A DNA stretch of 59,548 nucleotides from Rubrobacter sp. (GCA_013695475.1 JACDAJ010000077.1:1-59548); one strand, 5' to 3'; shown: positions 46,900 through 55,800, counted from the first letter of the stretch. Numbers and translations are program-made. The notes: generated by a model from the letters alone, not told the origin.

Positions 46900-47226
46900 G
46901 TGGAAGACCCCCGATCCGAAATGTTCCGTAAGCTCATAGACAAAGACCCCGAAAACCCCATGATCCTCTTCTCCCTCGGAAACGAACTTTTCAAAGAAGA
47001 GAAATACGAAGAAGCGAGGGGCCATCTCGCCAAAGCCGTCGAAAACAAGCCGGATTATTCCGTCGCCTTCCGAACCCTCGGACGAACCCACTTCGAACTC
47101 GGCGAGTACGATGAGGCGCGCTCCGTTTTCGAGCGGGGGAGGGAAGTCGCGCAAGAAAACGGCGACCTCCAAACCGCCAAAGAAATCAACGTATTCATGA
47201 AGCGCCTCGAAAAGCGGGGCGGATAA
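46900..47226 (+). CDS. TPR-repeat protein
   Basis: 108 residues. Two TPR units are clear: FSLGNELFKEEKYEEARGHL and AFRTLGRTHFELGEYDEAR. GTG 46900 follows GGGAGG by 6 nt and lies two bases after the transglycosylase stop, so the two are co-transcribed. The partner is unknown. Confidence 0.82.
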   Translation: MEDPRSEMFRKLIDKDPENPMILFSLGNELFKEEKYEEARGHLAKAVENKPDYSVAFRTLGRTHFELGEYDEARSVFERGREVAQENGDLQTAKEINVFMKRLEKRGG

Positions 47227-47310
47227 CGACGGAGTGGGGGAGGGAATTGCCTCACCTCCCGCGAAAGACGCGTCTTCCCAAGCCCGACCTCGCCATATCG
47301 GTCGCTCGAA

Positions 47311-47382
47311 GATACGCGGTTTCCGGTCGAGCCGAGGCGAGTCCGTGGGATCCGAGCCGGAAATGTTCCGGGCGATTCCGAA
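47311..47382 (+). repeat. Dispersed repeat, copy 2
   Basis: It pairs with 37861-37932 in the same orientation; shared blocks include GATACGCGGTTTC and GCGATTCCGAA. Confidence 0.7.
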
Positions 47383-47677
47383 ACGAGCCGAAAGTGTGTT
47401 TCATAAGGAATCCGGGTGGACGCTTTCCGTTTTCGGGAGGCGGCTCGGACGGCTCTGTGGGGGAGCGGACATCCCGCCCGCGATACGACCGTCCCTTCAT
47501 GCGGGAAAGATGCCCGCGCTCCCGGAGCCATCGTTGCGTCTCCACGACCATTCGAGGTGCCGGGTTCGGGATTACTTTTTGCCGGATTTCGGATCACCTT
47601 CGCCGGGCGCGGCGGATTCGCGTTCGCGGGTTCGGTGCTTCGGCGGGGGCTTCCGTAAAATCCCGCCCGTAATCCGG

Positions 47678-47683
47678 TACCAT
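47678..47683 (+). promoter_or_regulatory. -10 box (TACCAT) for the 157-residue protein
   Basis: TACCAT ends 7 nt before GTG 47691 and no ribosome site intervenes. Confidence 0.4.
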
Positions 47684-47690
47684 CGCGGAT

Positions 47691-48164
47691 GTGGCCGATG
47701 CGAAAGTCGCAATATTCGTTGACTATGGAAGTGAGCTTGCCCGGAGCGTCGCCGAGGGCGTGTGGTCCGGGCTATCGAGGGCGGCCCTCGATTCGGGGAG
47801 CGCGAAGATCGCCACTTTCTGGGAGAGGCTCGACTCGAAGGATGTCATCTCGCTCGCTCTTTCCCAGTCGCCTTCCGCGGCGAGGTCGCAGGAAATCGCC
47901 ATCTTCGTCGTCGGGCAGGAAAGGCCGGACATCATAGACGAGATCGAAGCCCCCCCCGGCGACTCGAAGGTTTTCGGCCTCGTCGTCGCCGTCCCCGACA
48001 TCCCGAGTCCCCTCGCCGGGCCGCTTCTTTATCAAGGAGTCGAAAGGCTGAAAAGCAAAGGCGTGAGAGCCGCGCGCGTCGAACCCGCACTCCTCCGCGG
48101 CACCCCCGACGAGTGTGAATCATACGCCCGGAAACTCCTCGAACGACTCCCCGCCGAGGAATGA
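47691..48164 (+). CDS. Hypothetical alpha/beta protein
   Basis: 157 residues. The pattern of hydrophobic strands (KVAIFVDYG, EIAIFVVGQE, VFGLVVAVPDI) with helices between suggests a small Rossmann-like or flavodoxin-like fold. The opening IFVDYGSELARS resembles flavodoxin phosphate loops only loosely. No motif fixes a function. Confidence 0.65.
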   Translation: MADAKVAIFVDYGSELARSVAEGVWSGLSRAALDSGSAKIATFWERLDSKDVISLALSQSPSAARSQEIAIFVVGQERPDIIDEIEAPPGDSKVFGLVVAVPDIPSPLAGPLLYQGVERLKSKGVRAARVEPALLRGTPDECESYARKLLERLPAEE

Positions 48165-48171
48165 GGAGCTT

Positions 48172-48270
48172 CGGAGAAGGGCGGCTTTGCCGCCGTCGTT
48201 GGTTATTGGTTACGGGTTATTGGCAAAAACCGAAAACCGGGGCGACCGAAGCGAGCGATCGAAGTGAAGC
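48172..48270. repeat. TTGGTT/AACCAA hairpin repeat (copy D)
   Basis: TTGGTTATTGGTTACGGG (48199-48216) faces inverted CCGAAAACCGG units and then GAAGCGAGCGATCGAAGTG. It lies between the 157-residue gene and DUF92. Confidence 0.65.
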
Positions 48271-48279
48271 GACCCCGCG

Positions 48280-48975
48280 ATGACGAGCGACATCCTCGCC
48301 GCCATATTGACCACCGCCGCGTTCGCCGTCCTCGCCCACACTTTCGGCATGGTCGGGAAGAGCGGAGCCATCGGCGGATTCATCATCGGAGCGGCGATCT
48401 TCCTTTGCCTCGGCCCGCCGGGGTTCATCGTCCTCGCCCTCTTCGTCATCGGAGGCTCCGCCCTCACCCGCCTCGGCTACGAGAGAAAGAAGAACACCGG
48501 AACCGCCCAAACCGAAGGCGGCCGCCGAAGCGCGAAGAACGCCTTCGCGAACTGCTCCGCCGCCGCCGCATGCGCCATTTTATATTCGCTCACGAACCAC
48601 GAGCCGTTCGCCGCCGCCTTCGTCGCCGCCCTCGGAGCCGCCTTCGCCGACACCGCCGAATCGGAGGTCGGGCAAATATACGGAAGGATGCCCCGACTCG
48701 TCACGAACCTTCGGAAAGTCCCGCCCGGAACCGATGGCGCGGTGTCCCTCCCCGGCACCGCCGCGGGGCTCGCCGCCGCCACCCTCATCGCGCTCGCCGG
48801 ACTTTCCCTCGGCCTCGTGGACGGCTTCGGCGCGGCGCTCGTCGTGGCTCTCGCCGCCTTCCTCGGAACCGTCGCGGACAGCTTTGTGGGAGCGAGAATC
48901 CCGAAGGTCGGCAACGAGGCGACGAATGTCATATGCACGCTCGCCGCCGCCGTACTCGCGCTTCTTATTTTGTGA
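48280..48975 (+). CDS. DUF92 integral membrane protein
   Basis: 231 residues with about six hydrophobic helices. Family motifs are AAFADTAESEVGQ and VSLPGTAAGLAAA, followed by GTVADSFVGA. DUF92 members include plant phytyl-phosphate kinases, so a prenyl-phosphate kinase role is possible but untested here. The start ATG 48280 has no clear ribosome site. Confidence 0.85.
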   Translation: MTSDILAAILTTAAFAVLAHTFGMVGKSGAIGGFIIGAAIFLCLGPPGFIVLALFVIGGSALTRLGYERKKNTGTAQTEGGRRSAKNAFANCSAAAACAILYSLTNHEPFAAAFVAALGAAFADTAESEVGQIYGRMPRLVTNLRKVPPGTDGAVSLPGTAAGLAAATLIALAGLSLGLVDGFGAALVVALAAFLGTVADSFVGARIPKVGNEATNVICTLAAAVLALLIL

Positions 48976-49111
48976 TTCGGACTGTCTCCGAAATATTCTT
49001 GGCGCGCCGAATCTCCTCGTGCGGAATCCGGACAATCACTTCCCGAAGGCCGTGATCGGCGGTCGGCGGCTCCCCGCTCCCGAAGCGACCTCCCCGGCGC
49101 AGCCGGGATGC

Positions 49112-49117
49112 TATGAT
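49112..49117 (+). promoter_or_regulatory. Extended -10 (TGCTATGAT) for leuS
   Basis: TATGAT with an upstream TG ends 6 nt before the ATG of a nine-codon ORF. The transcript therefore begins at that ATG. Confidence 0.55.
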
Positions 49118-49123
49118 ACGCGC

Positions 49124-49153
49124 ATGAGCGCGAACGGAAACGAACGACTATAA
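49124..49153 (+). CDS. Nine-residue leader peptide upstream of leuS
   Basis: ATG-AGC-GCG-AAC-GGA-AAC-GAA-CGA-CTA-TAA encodes MSANGNERL. It begins at the predicted transcript 5' end, 96 nt before leuS, and its last sense codon is the rare Leu codon CTA. This is the layout of a translated attenuator, but a chance ORF is not excluded. Possible pairing of CGCGCC (49159-49164) either with GCGCG in the ORF or with the GGCGTG at the leuS start is described in the findings. Confidence 0.4.
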   Translation: MSANGNERL

Positions 49154-49219
49154 ACCTCCGCGCCTCCACCTGATTTTTCCGACCCATCCAAGCCATAAAT
49201 TTTTAGAGGGAGACCGGGC

Positions 49220-51664
49220 GTGAGCGATACTTCCATCGAGAAAAAGAAGAAAACGAAGGCATACAAGCCGAGCGAACTCGAAGCCCGCTGGCAGTCGAAA
49301 TGGGTCGAGAGCGGCCTCTATGAAACCGACGAAGACCCGGGCAAGCGGAAGCATTACGCCCTCACCATGCTCCCGTACCCGTCCGGCGACCTCCACGTCG
49401 GACACTGGTACGCGATGACCCCGTCGGACACGCGGGCGAGGTATATGAGGATGCGCGGATACCGGGTGTTCTTCCCCATAGGCTTCGATGCCTTCGGACT
49501 TCCGGCGGAGAACGCGGCCATAAAACGCGGCATCCACCCCCGCGACTGGACGTACTCGAACATCGAGAACATGCGCGGCCAGCTTCGCCAGATGGGGACG
49601 ATGTTCGACTTCGACGCCGAGGTCGTCTCGTGCGACCCGGAATACTACCGATGGAACCAGTGGTTCTTCGTGAAGTTCTTCGAGAAGGGACTCGCGTACC
49701 GGAAGGAAGCCCCGGTGGATTGGTGTCCGAAGGACAATACGACCCTCGCCCGCGAGCAAGTCGTCGGGCCGAACCGAGTGTGCGAGCGGTGCGGGACACC
49801 CGTCATAAAAAAGAACCTTCCTCAGTGGCTGTTCCGCATCACCGACTATGCCGAAGAGCTTCTCGATTTCACGAACCTTGAATGGCCCGAGCGCGTCGAG
49901 ACGCTCCAGAAAAACTGGATCGGGCGCTCCGAAGGCGCCGAAATAAAATTCGCGGTCGAAAACTATGGCGACATCGAAGTTTTCACTACCAGGCCGGACA
50001 CGCTCTTCGGAGCCACGTTCTTCGTCATGTCGCCCGAGCATCCCGCCGTCGCGGAAATTACGACCGACCGGCAGAGATCCGAGGTCGAAAACTACGTCGA
50101 ACGAGCCTCCCGGATGTCCGAGATCGACCGGACCGACATCACCCGCGAAAAGTCCGGCGTGTTCACCGGGGCATACGCGACGAACCCGGCGAACGGGGAA
50201 AACATCCCCGTATACATCGCCGACTACGTTCTCATGGGATACGGGACCGGGGCGATCATGGCCGTTCCCGGACAAGACGAGCGAGACTGGGAGTTCGCCG
50301 AAAAATACGACCTCCCCATAATCCGAACCGTCAAACCGCCCGATGACTTCGACGGGAAGGCGTATACCGGGGAAGGCCCGGCGATGAACAGCGTATTCCT
50401 CGACGGCCTCGATGTCGAAGAGGCGAAAGAGCGCATGACCGCCCATCTCGAGCGGGAAGGAAAAGGCCACGCCGCCGTGACGTATCGTCTCCGGGACTGG
50501 CTCATTTCCCGCCAGCGTTATTGGGGGACGCCGATCCCGATAATCCATTGTCCGGATTGCGGCCCGGTCGCCGTTCCCGAGAAAGACCTTCCCGTCCTTC
50601 TCCCGGACGAGGCGGAGTTCATGCCGACGGGCGAGTCGCCGCTCAAGCTCGACCCGGATTTCCGGAACACGACGTGTCCGGAGTGCGGCGGCCCCGCCGA
50701 GCGCGACACGGACACGATGGACACGTTCATGGACTCGTCGTGGTACCAATATCGGTATCTCTCGCCGCATTACGACGACGCACCCTTCGACCCGGAGGAA
50801 GGAGAAAAGTGGCTCCCCGTGGATCAATACACGGGCGGCGTCGAGCACGCGGTGATGCACCTTCTTTACACGCGCTTCTTCACGAAGGTCATGCGCGACC
50901 TCGGACTCGTTGATTTCGACGAGCCGATGGACCGCCTTTTCAATCAAGGCATCATCCTCGGCCCGGACGGCAACCGCATGTCCAAAAGCCGCGGGAACGT
51001 CGTGAACCCGCAAAACTTCGTTGACAAATACGGCTCGGACGTCCTCCGCTCATACCTCATGTTCATCGGCCCGTGGAACGAGGGCGGCCCGTGGGACGGC
51101 GGTGGCATCGAAGGCGTCGCGAGGTGGCTGAGAAGGGCGATGTCCCTCGTCTCCGGTGAAGCCACGAACGCCGAAGCCGACCCCTCGGAACTCGACCGCC
51201 GCACGAACCGACTCATAAAGAAGCTCACCGGGGACATCGAAGCGTTCCGTTTCAACACGTCCATCGCCGCCCTCATGGAGCACACGAACTTCCTCCTCGC
51301 CATAAAAGGCAAGGTGGGGGAGGGCGAGTGGAAAGATGCTCTCCACAAATACGCGCTCGTCCTCGCGCCCTTCGCGCCGCACCACGCCGAAGAGATATGG
51401 TCGGAGATGGGGGAGAGGGAATCCGTCCATCTCCAAGATTGGCCGGAGTGGGATGAGGCGGCCATCGCCACCGAGACGATCACATTGATCGTCCAAGTGA
51501 ACGGCAAAGTCCGCGACCGCATCGAAGCCCCCGCCGACATCGAAGAAGACGCCGCGAAGGAACTCGCCCTCGCGAGCGAAAATGTCCGGGCGCAAATGGA
51601 CGGCAAAGAAATTCGGAAGACGATATACGTTCCGGGGCGGCTCGTGAATTTGGTGGTTTCGTAG
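49220..51664 (+). CDS. leuS: Leucyl-tRNA synthetase
   Basis: 814 residues, GTG start with GAGGGAG 8 nt upstream. The class I HIGH motif is in PYPSGDLHVGHW, the editing domain (CP1) has TTRPDTLFGATFFV and GYGTGAIMAVPGQDERD, and the KMSKS loop is NRMSKSRGN. The zinc region CPDCG...CPECGG is present. It charges tRNA-Leu. Confidence 0.97.
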   Translation: MSDTSIEKKKKTKAYKPSELEARWQSKWVESGLYETDEDPGKRKHYALTMLPYPSGDLHVGHWYAMTPSDTRARYMRMRGYRVFFPIGFDAFGLPAENAAIKRGIHPRDWTYSNIENMRGQLRQMGTMFDFDAEVVSCDPEYYRWNQWFFVKFFEKGLAYRKEAPVDWCPKDNTTLAREQVVGPNRVCERCGTPVIKKNLPQWLFRITDYAEELLDFTNLEWPERVETLQKNWIGRSEGAEIKFAVENYGDIEVFTTRPDTLFGATFFVMSPEHPAVAEITTDRQRSEVENYVERASRMSEIDRTDITREKSGVFTGAYATNPANGENIPVYIADYVLMGYGTGAIMAVPGQDERDWEFAEKYDLPIIRTVKPPDDFDGKAYTGEGPAMNSVFLDGLDVEEAKERMTAHLEREGKGHAAVTYRLRDWLISRQRYWGTPIPIIHCPDCGPVAVPEKDLPVLLPDEAEFMPTGESPLKLDPDFRNTTCPECGGPAERDTDTMDTFMDSSWYQYRYLSPHYDDAPFDPEEGEKWLPVDQYTGGVEHAVMHLLYTRFFTKVMRDLGLVDFDEPMDRLFNQGIILGPDGNRMSKSRGNVVNPQNFVDKYGSDVLRSYLMFIGPWNEGGPWDGGGIEGVARWLRRAMSLVSGEATNAEADPSELDRRTNRLIKKLTGDIEAFRFNTSIAALMEHTNFLLAIKGKVGEGEWKDALHKYALVLAPFAPHHAEEIWSEMGERESVHLQDWPEWDEAAIATETITLIVQVNGKVRDRIEAPADIEEDAAKELALASENVRAQMDGKEIRKTIYVPGRLVNLVVS

Positions 51665-51675
51665 GCTTCAGAAAG

Positions 51676-51716
51676 AACGCCCGGCGGAGGTATTCGCTCC
51701 GCCGGGCGTTTCTCTT
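51676..51716 (+). terminator. Rho-independent terminator after leuS
   Basis: AACGCCCGGCGGAG (51676-51689) pairs with CTCCGCCGGGCGTT (51697-51710), then TTTCTCTTT. The stem is 14 bp and perfect. Confidence 0.92.
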
Positions 51717-51802
51717 TCATCGGCGGAGATGCTCCGAAAAACTCGCTCGTTGTCCGCGCTCGCCCGGTTTGACGGGGGATCCCTCCGCCCAGACTCCCGT
51801 TG

Positions 51803-52753
51803 TCAGGCGACCGTCTCCGTCGTCGGCTCCGGCGCGGAGCCTCTTCCGGTGAGCCTCATGTATGCGACCGTCCAAAATGCGTGGAAGTACGTTCCCGTCG
51901 CCGCGCCGAGGAGGATGAGGATGGGAAGGAGGAGTATCCCCCCGAAAACACCCGCGACGATCGCCCCCGTCATCGCCTCCGAGAACCCGAGCAATATCGC
52001 CGGGAGAAAAAGTATGAGGCCGAAGAGAAGCGTGATGAGGAAATTCGCGACCCCGACCCCGAAGGAAAGCCCGATGTTTATGAGCCACAAAAGGAGGCTC
52101 TTCCCGATGTTCCGCCGGAAGAGGCCGTATCCTTCCCGGATGCCCCCGGACATCCCCGAGCCGTCAACCACGAGCGCGCGGAGAGCGTATTGACCGATGA
52201 TCGCGAACGGGATGAAAACCAAAATGAGAAGCAAACCCCCGAGCAAACCGAACAAAATCCCGACCGCGATCCTCGCCGTCGTATCCGCCGTGAGAAGAAA
52301 CGTGAGGAGTATCGGAACCCCCGCGACGAGAAATATGGCGACCGTGAGTCCGGCTCCGATGAGAAAGAGCAAAATAATCTGCCCGAGCACGCGCCAGAGG
52401 TGCGACATCCCTGCCCGGAACGTCGAGCCGAACCGCCTTTCTTCGCCCCGGTCAATGGCGGCGACGCTCTCCGAGAGGCCGCCCACCGAGACGAGATAAA
52501 GGAAGATGACGGCGAGCGTGAAGACGACCGCGACAACGATGGCGGTGGCGATGATCGCGGTGAGATTGTTCTCGACCCACGGCGGGAGTCCGCCGCTGAA
52601 ATCCGTCGGGATGTTCGTGAAGTTCGAGGAGATGTTCGTCGCTCCGCCCGCCGCGAAGAAGCCGAAGAACCACAAGAATTTGTTCCGCCATGAAATCCGG
52701 AACGTGTCCCGGATCACCGCCCCGTAAGAAAACTCCCGCCGCTCGGCCTCCAT
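51803..52753 (-). CDS. Polytopic membrane protein, six or more helices
   Basis: 316 residues. The cytoplasmic start EFSYGAVIRDTFRISWRNKFLW is followed by helices and a DRGEERRFGSTFRAGMSHLW loop that recurs as GIREGYGLFRRNIGKSLLLW, an internal duplication typical of DUF7544/DUF4013-like proteins. The C-terminus is hydrophilic. Function unknown. It is the last gene before leuS on the opposite strand. Confidence 0.75.
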   Translation of the reverse strand: MEAERREFSYGAVIRDTFRISWRNKFLWFFGFFAAGGATNISSNFTNIPTDFSGGLPPWVENNLTAIIATAIVVAVVFTLAVIFLYLVSVGGLSESVAAIDRGEERRFGSTFRAGMSHLWRVLGQIILLFLIGAGLTVAIFLVAGVPILLTFLLTADTTARIAVGILFGLLGGLLLILVFIPFAIIGQYALRALVVDGSGMSGGIREGYGLFRRNIGKSLLLWLINIGLSFGVGVANFLITLLFGLILFLPAILLGFSEAMTGAIVAGVFGGILLLPILILLGAATGTYFHAFWTVAYMRLTGRGSAPEPTTETVA

Positions 52754-52916
52754 ATTCCGACCACTCCCATCTTCCGGCTCGCATCGAGTCCGGGTGAAGA
52801 CTTCGTTTCCTTTGTCATCGTGCGTGAGAACGCTTCGAGAAGTCGTCGCGCTTTCTCGGACTCACTATCATCTCACCACAATTTTACGACCCCACGGAAG
52901 TCGAACGGAACGGGCA

Positions 52917-54332
52917 TCACTCCGACAAAACCCACGTGTCTTTCATCTTCCCACCGCTCGATATGTTCACGAGATGGCTCCCCGGCGCCGCCACGCGAGT
53001 GAGCGAACCCGGCACGATCTCGACTTTATCCGGGTCGTCCGCCTCCGGCGAAAGCGCGAGCATCCGATAATCCGCATACGAATCTTTGAGGACGAACTCG
53101 CCGTCCTCGACCTCGCACACGATGTGCGTCGAGAAATCAATCGTCGGCTGCGCGATGTACTCGACCGGGTTCGCCTCGACCATCCTCCGGAAATCCGAGA
53201 TCTTCTCTTTGCTCGACTCCGGCCCGATCATGACCTCTTTCCCGCCATACCCGCCCCGGCTTTTCACCACGAGATCCTCGAAATTATCCATCACATATTC
53301 ATAGTCTTCCTCGACGGCGAGCGACCATGTCCGGGCGTTCTCGATGAGCGTCTCCTCCCCGAGATAATGCCGCACCATCTCCGGTATGAACGCATACACG
53401 CCCTTGTCGTCCACTATCTCCGAGTTCGGCGCGAAGAGGATGTGGACTTTTCCCTCGACGTGGCATTCGAGAAGCCCCGGAACCTCGGCGTAAAGAGCAT
53501 CCTCGTCCACCCTCTCGTAAATCACGTCAATGCGCCGCCCGGTCGGTTCGTGGACGAGGTATCCGTCGCCGCCTATGGAAAGCTCCTTCGTCTCGGCGAG
53601 GATGGCCCCCATCTCATGGGCGTATATATGGTGGTCGAGATAAAACTGGTCGTCCGGCCCGCTCGACACGACCGCGAGCGTCGCTTCATTTCCCTTCGGC
53701 GAGGCGGCCCGGAGCGAGTCTCCGAGGCGCGGAAGCCACCCGTCGAGGGAACGGACGGGGAGGCTTTCGTACGATTCGGGGAGGAAAACTTCGCGGGACA
53801 TCCGGCGTCTCCGCGTCATCGCGGCGAGTCCGACGGGCATCTTCGCGTTCTCTTCGAGGACGAGGTATTCCCACCCTCCGGTTTGCCCGGACTTTTCGCT
53901 TTCCACGGCGACGACGTCGAAGGCGACTTGGCGGACGGGTACGGGGCCGAAGCGGTTCGAGGTTTTCACGTCATAGAGAATGCTCGACTCGACGACGGAT
54001 TTCGGGACGACCTCTTCTTTGTCCGCTTCGAGGTGGATGAGGAATTGGTTTATCGCCCGGAGGCGTTGCGTGAGGGCGAGGGTGAGGCGGTTCCATTCGG
54101 AGGCGGGGACGAGGCGGGGCATCCAGTCGGTGGGGTGGGTTTTGTCGCCGGACTTCACGCCGAAGGAATATTGCTCGTCGAGGAGCGTTTTGTGGGCTTC
54201 CTCCTTTTTCGCGAGCCACCCTTCCGGGCCGATCCTCTCCATCTCGGCGAGGATGGGGGCGTACACCGGACGCGGGGAGTCGTCGGGGAGGAATACCTCG
54301 CTCGTTCCTTTTGAATTTCTCTCGAACCTCAC
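52917..54332 (-). CDS. Circularly permuted ATP-grasp protein
   Basis: 471 residues of the circularly permuted ATP-grasp type (DUF404/407-like). Landmarks are WEYLVLEENAKMPVGLAAM, VYERVDEDALYAE, VVKSRGGYGGKEVMIGP (nucleotide-binding) and the Asp/Asn metal region HLVNISSGGKMKDTW. Such proteins usually sit beside an alpha-E and a transglutaminase gene; neither is seen here. A peptide-ligase reaction is expected, substrate unknown. Confidence 0.85.
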   Translation of the reverse strand: MRFERNSKGTSEVFLPDDSPRPVYAPILAEMERIGPEGWLAKKEEAHKTLLDEQYSFGVKSGDKTHPTDWMPRLVPASEWNRLTLALTQRLRAINQFLIHLEADKEEVVPKSVVESSILYDVKTSNRFGPVPVRQVAFDVVAVESEKSGQTGGWEYLVLEENAKMPVGLAAMTRRRRMSREVFLPESYESLPVRSLDGWLPRLGDSLRAASPKGNEATLAVVSSGPDDQFYLDHHIYAHEMGAILAETKELSIGGDGYLVHEPTGRRIDVIYERVDEDALYAEVPGLLECHVEGKVHILFAPNSEIVDDKGVYAFIPEMVRHYLGEETLIENARTWSLAVEEDYEYVMDNFEDLVVKSRGGYGGKEVMIGPESSKEKISDFRRMVEANPVEYIAQPTIDFSTHIVCEVEDGEFVLKDSYADYRMLALSPEADDPDKVEIVPGSLTRVAAPGSHLVNISSGGKMKDTWVLSE

Positions 54333-54427
54333 AAGAAGGGCATTATACCGACGATGGCGCGTGGCGTTTCCCGCGAGCGGCGGCGGATATGGCGGGGAAT
54401 CGCATGGTCATGTTAATCTGTCATTAA

Positions 54428-54694
54428 ATGATGGACGCGCGTATGAGAAACAAGGAATCGAATGGTCGCCGGGACGCCGGGAGGATGCTCGGAGGCGCGG
54501 GATGCGTACTCGCCGCCGTCGGAGCGGCGACGGCGTTCTCCGTCGGCGGAGTGAGCATCGCCTCCGGAATGCTCGGGGTTTCCCTCGGGGTCGCCGGGTA
54601 TTTGCTCGGGTCGCGGGGATGGGGCGGGGCGGCGGTGGTTTTCTGCATAGCCGCGCTTTTCGTCGGGCTTTCCGCGAGCCAAAATCTCTTCTGA
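54428..54694 (+). CDS. Small membrane protein, tandem paralogue 1
   Basis: 88 residues, charged N-terminus then two or three helices: GGAGCVLAAVGAATAF and LGVSLGVAGYLLGSRGWGGAA, ending FVGLSASQNLF. The LGVAGYLLGSRGWG..A pattern also occurs in the next two genes. The start may be ATG 54428 or 54431. Function unknown. Confidence 0.6.
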   Translation: MMDARMRNKESNGRRDAGRMLGGAGCVLAAVGAATAFSVGGVSIASGMLGVSLGVAGYLLGSRGWGGAAVVFCIAALFVGLSASQNLF

Positions 54695-54850
54695 GCGGCC
54701 TCGTCCGCGAAGTATTCCCCGCGAGCGTCGAGTCTTCGCTTCGTCTCGGGCGGTCGTCCGGGCGGCCGCCATCGAATGCGCAGTTCGTGTGCCGGGGCGT
54801 GGATCGGGTATGACTCCCCGAAAGCAGTCTATCTTTTGTGAGGTGGTCTT

Positions 54851-55150
54851 TTGTCTGACTCGAATCGCGGGTCTTCGGAAGCCGGGCGCGGAAAGCTCAT
54901 GGGTGGTTCCATCGCCGCCGTACTCGGAATTTTTCTCGCCGTCGTCGGGTTCGTGTTTCCGTTCATCGGCAATGGAGCCTCCATCGCGCCCGGTGCTTTC
55001 GGGCTGGTTTTGGGGATCGCGGGATACGCCCTCGGCGCGAGGAGGTTCGGGGTGGCGGCGATAGTTTTGTGCGCCCTCGCCATGTTCTTCGGGCTGGCGG
55101 TGAGTCAGGGACTCGTCCCCGGCATGGAGGCTTTCACGCCGCGCGAATGA
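54851..55150 (+). CDS. Small membrane protein, tandem paralogue 2
   Basis: 99 residues, TTG start with GAGGTGG at 54839-54845. The hydrophobic part reads GFVFPFIGNGASIAPGAFG and then LGIAGYALGARRFGVAA, ending FGLAVSQGLV. It aligns with paralogue 1 over most of its length. Confidence 0.6.
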   Translation: MSDSNRGSSEAGRGKLMGGSIAAVLGIFLAVVGFVFPFIGNGASIAPGAFGLVLGIAGYALGARRFGVAAIVLCALAMFFGLAVSQGLVPGMEAFTPRE

Positions 55151-55219
55151 GCGTGTCGCATGGCTTTTCTCGTGGTACACACGCACAATGACAAGGGCGA
55201 ACGACGAAAGCGAGGCCGC

Positions 55220-55699
55220 ATGACCGACAGCGGAGACCCGAACGACCGCGACAGGCTCGGGAGGGACCCCGGAAGCGAGGGCGGAGGAGCCGGTGGGGGC
55301 ATGGATCGCGACCCGGATCGCGGAGATGCGGGGGGCGACCGTATGGCTTACGGCTCGGATCGCGAGAACGTGGATCGCGACCGGGCGGGTACCGGGCATG
55401 GCGGAGTCGAAAATCCGAACCGGGGGCGCGGGTGGGGGATAGCCGCGCTCATCGTGAGCATCCTCGCGCTGCTCGGTTCCATATTCGCGTTTTTGAACCT
55501 CATACTCGCCGTCCCCGGTTTGATCCTCGGCATTGCCGCGCTCGTGAAAGGGTCGCGAGGATTCGGGATCGCCGCGATAATTTTGAGCATAGTGGCGATA
55601 GTGATCGGCATACTCATCACCATTTTCGTGGGGGCGGCGATCATAAACGATCCTCAATTCCAGCAACTTTTGCAGGAAGCCGAACAGCAAAGCCAATAA
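55220..55699 (+). CDS. Membrane protein, tandem paralogue 3 with long charged N-terminus
   Basis: 159 residues from ATG 55220 (GCGAGG upstream). About 70 residues of Asp/Arg/Gly-rich disordered tail (NDRDRLGRDPGSEGG...) precede a DUF4190-like two-helix domain: GIAALIVSILALLGS, LGIAALVKGSRGFGIAA, and a final helix. The LGIA.....GSRGFGIAA block matches the two upstream proteins. Confidence 0.65.
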   Translation: MTDSGDPNDRDRLGRDPGSEGGGAGGGMDRDPDRGDAGGDRMAYGSDRENVDRDRAGTGHGGVENPNRGRGWGIAALIVSILALLGSIFAFLNLILAVPGLILGIAALVKGSRGFGIAAIILSIVAIVIGILITIFVGAAIINDPQFQQLLQEAEQQSQ

Positions 55700-55716
55700 A
55701 TCGAACCGACTCGATA

Positions 55717-55750
55717 CCCCGGCTGTGTTCATGCCGGGGTTTTTCTTTTT
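55717..55750 (+). terminator. Rho-independent terminator after the paralogue cluster
   Basis: CCCCGGC (55717-55723) pairs with GCCGGGG (55733-55739), followed by TTTTTCTTTTT. Confidence 0.9.
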
Positions 55751-55786
55751 CGGACATCCACCGTGGAGAGCGGGCGGCTCGGCTAC

Positions 55787-55792
55787 TATACT
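55787..55792 (+). promoter_or_regulatory. -10 box (TATACT) for the DnaD module
   Basis: TATACT ends 8 nt before ATG 55801; leaderless arrangement. Confidence 0.5.
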
Positions 55793-55800
55793 GACGGAAT

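Larger units (their letters stand above)
47227..47690. other. Intergenic stretch with dispersed repeat
   Basis: 464 bp without a supported gene. It holds the second copy of the 72-bp repeat (47311-47382) and GCGCGGCGGATTCG near 47608, a short motif also found at 24983. The promoter of the next gene is at its end. Confidence 0.5.

Noticed and set aside
46900-47226. Longer start for the TPR gene inside the transglycosylase gene
   Set aside because: The upstream extension is Arg/Pro-rich and antisense-like, while GTG 46900 has an ideal ribosome site.
49124-49219. T-box riboswitch upstream of leuS
   Set aside because: No T-box sequence or specifier stem was found; the leader is too short (about 96 nt).
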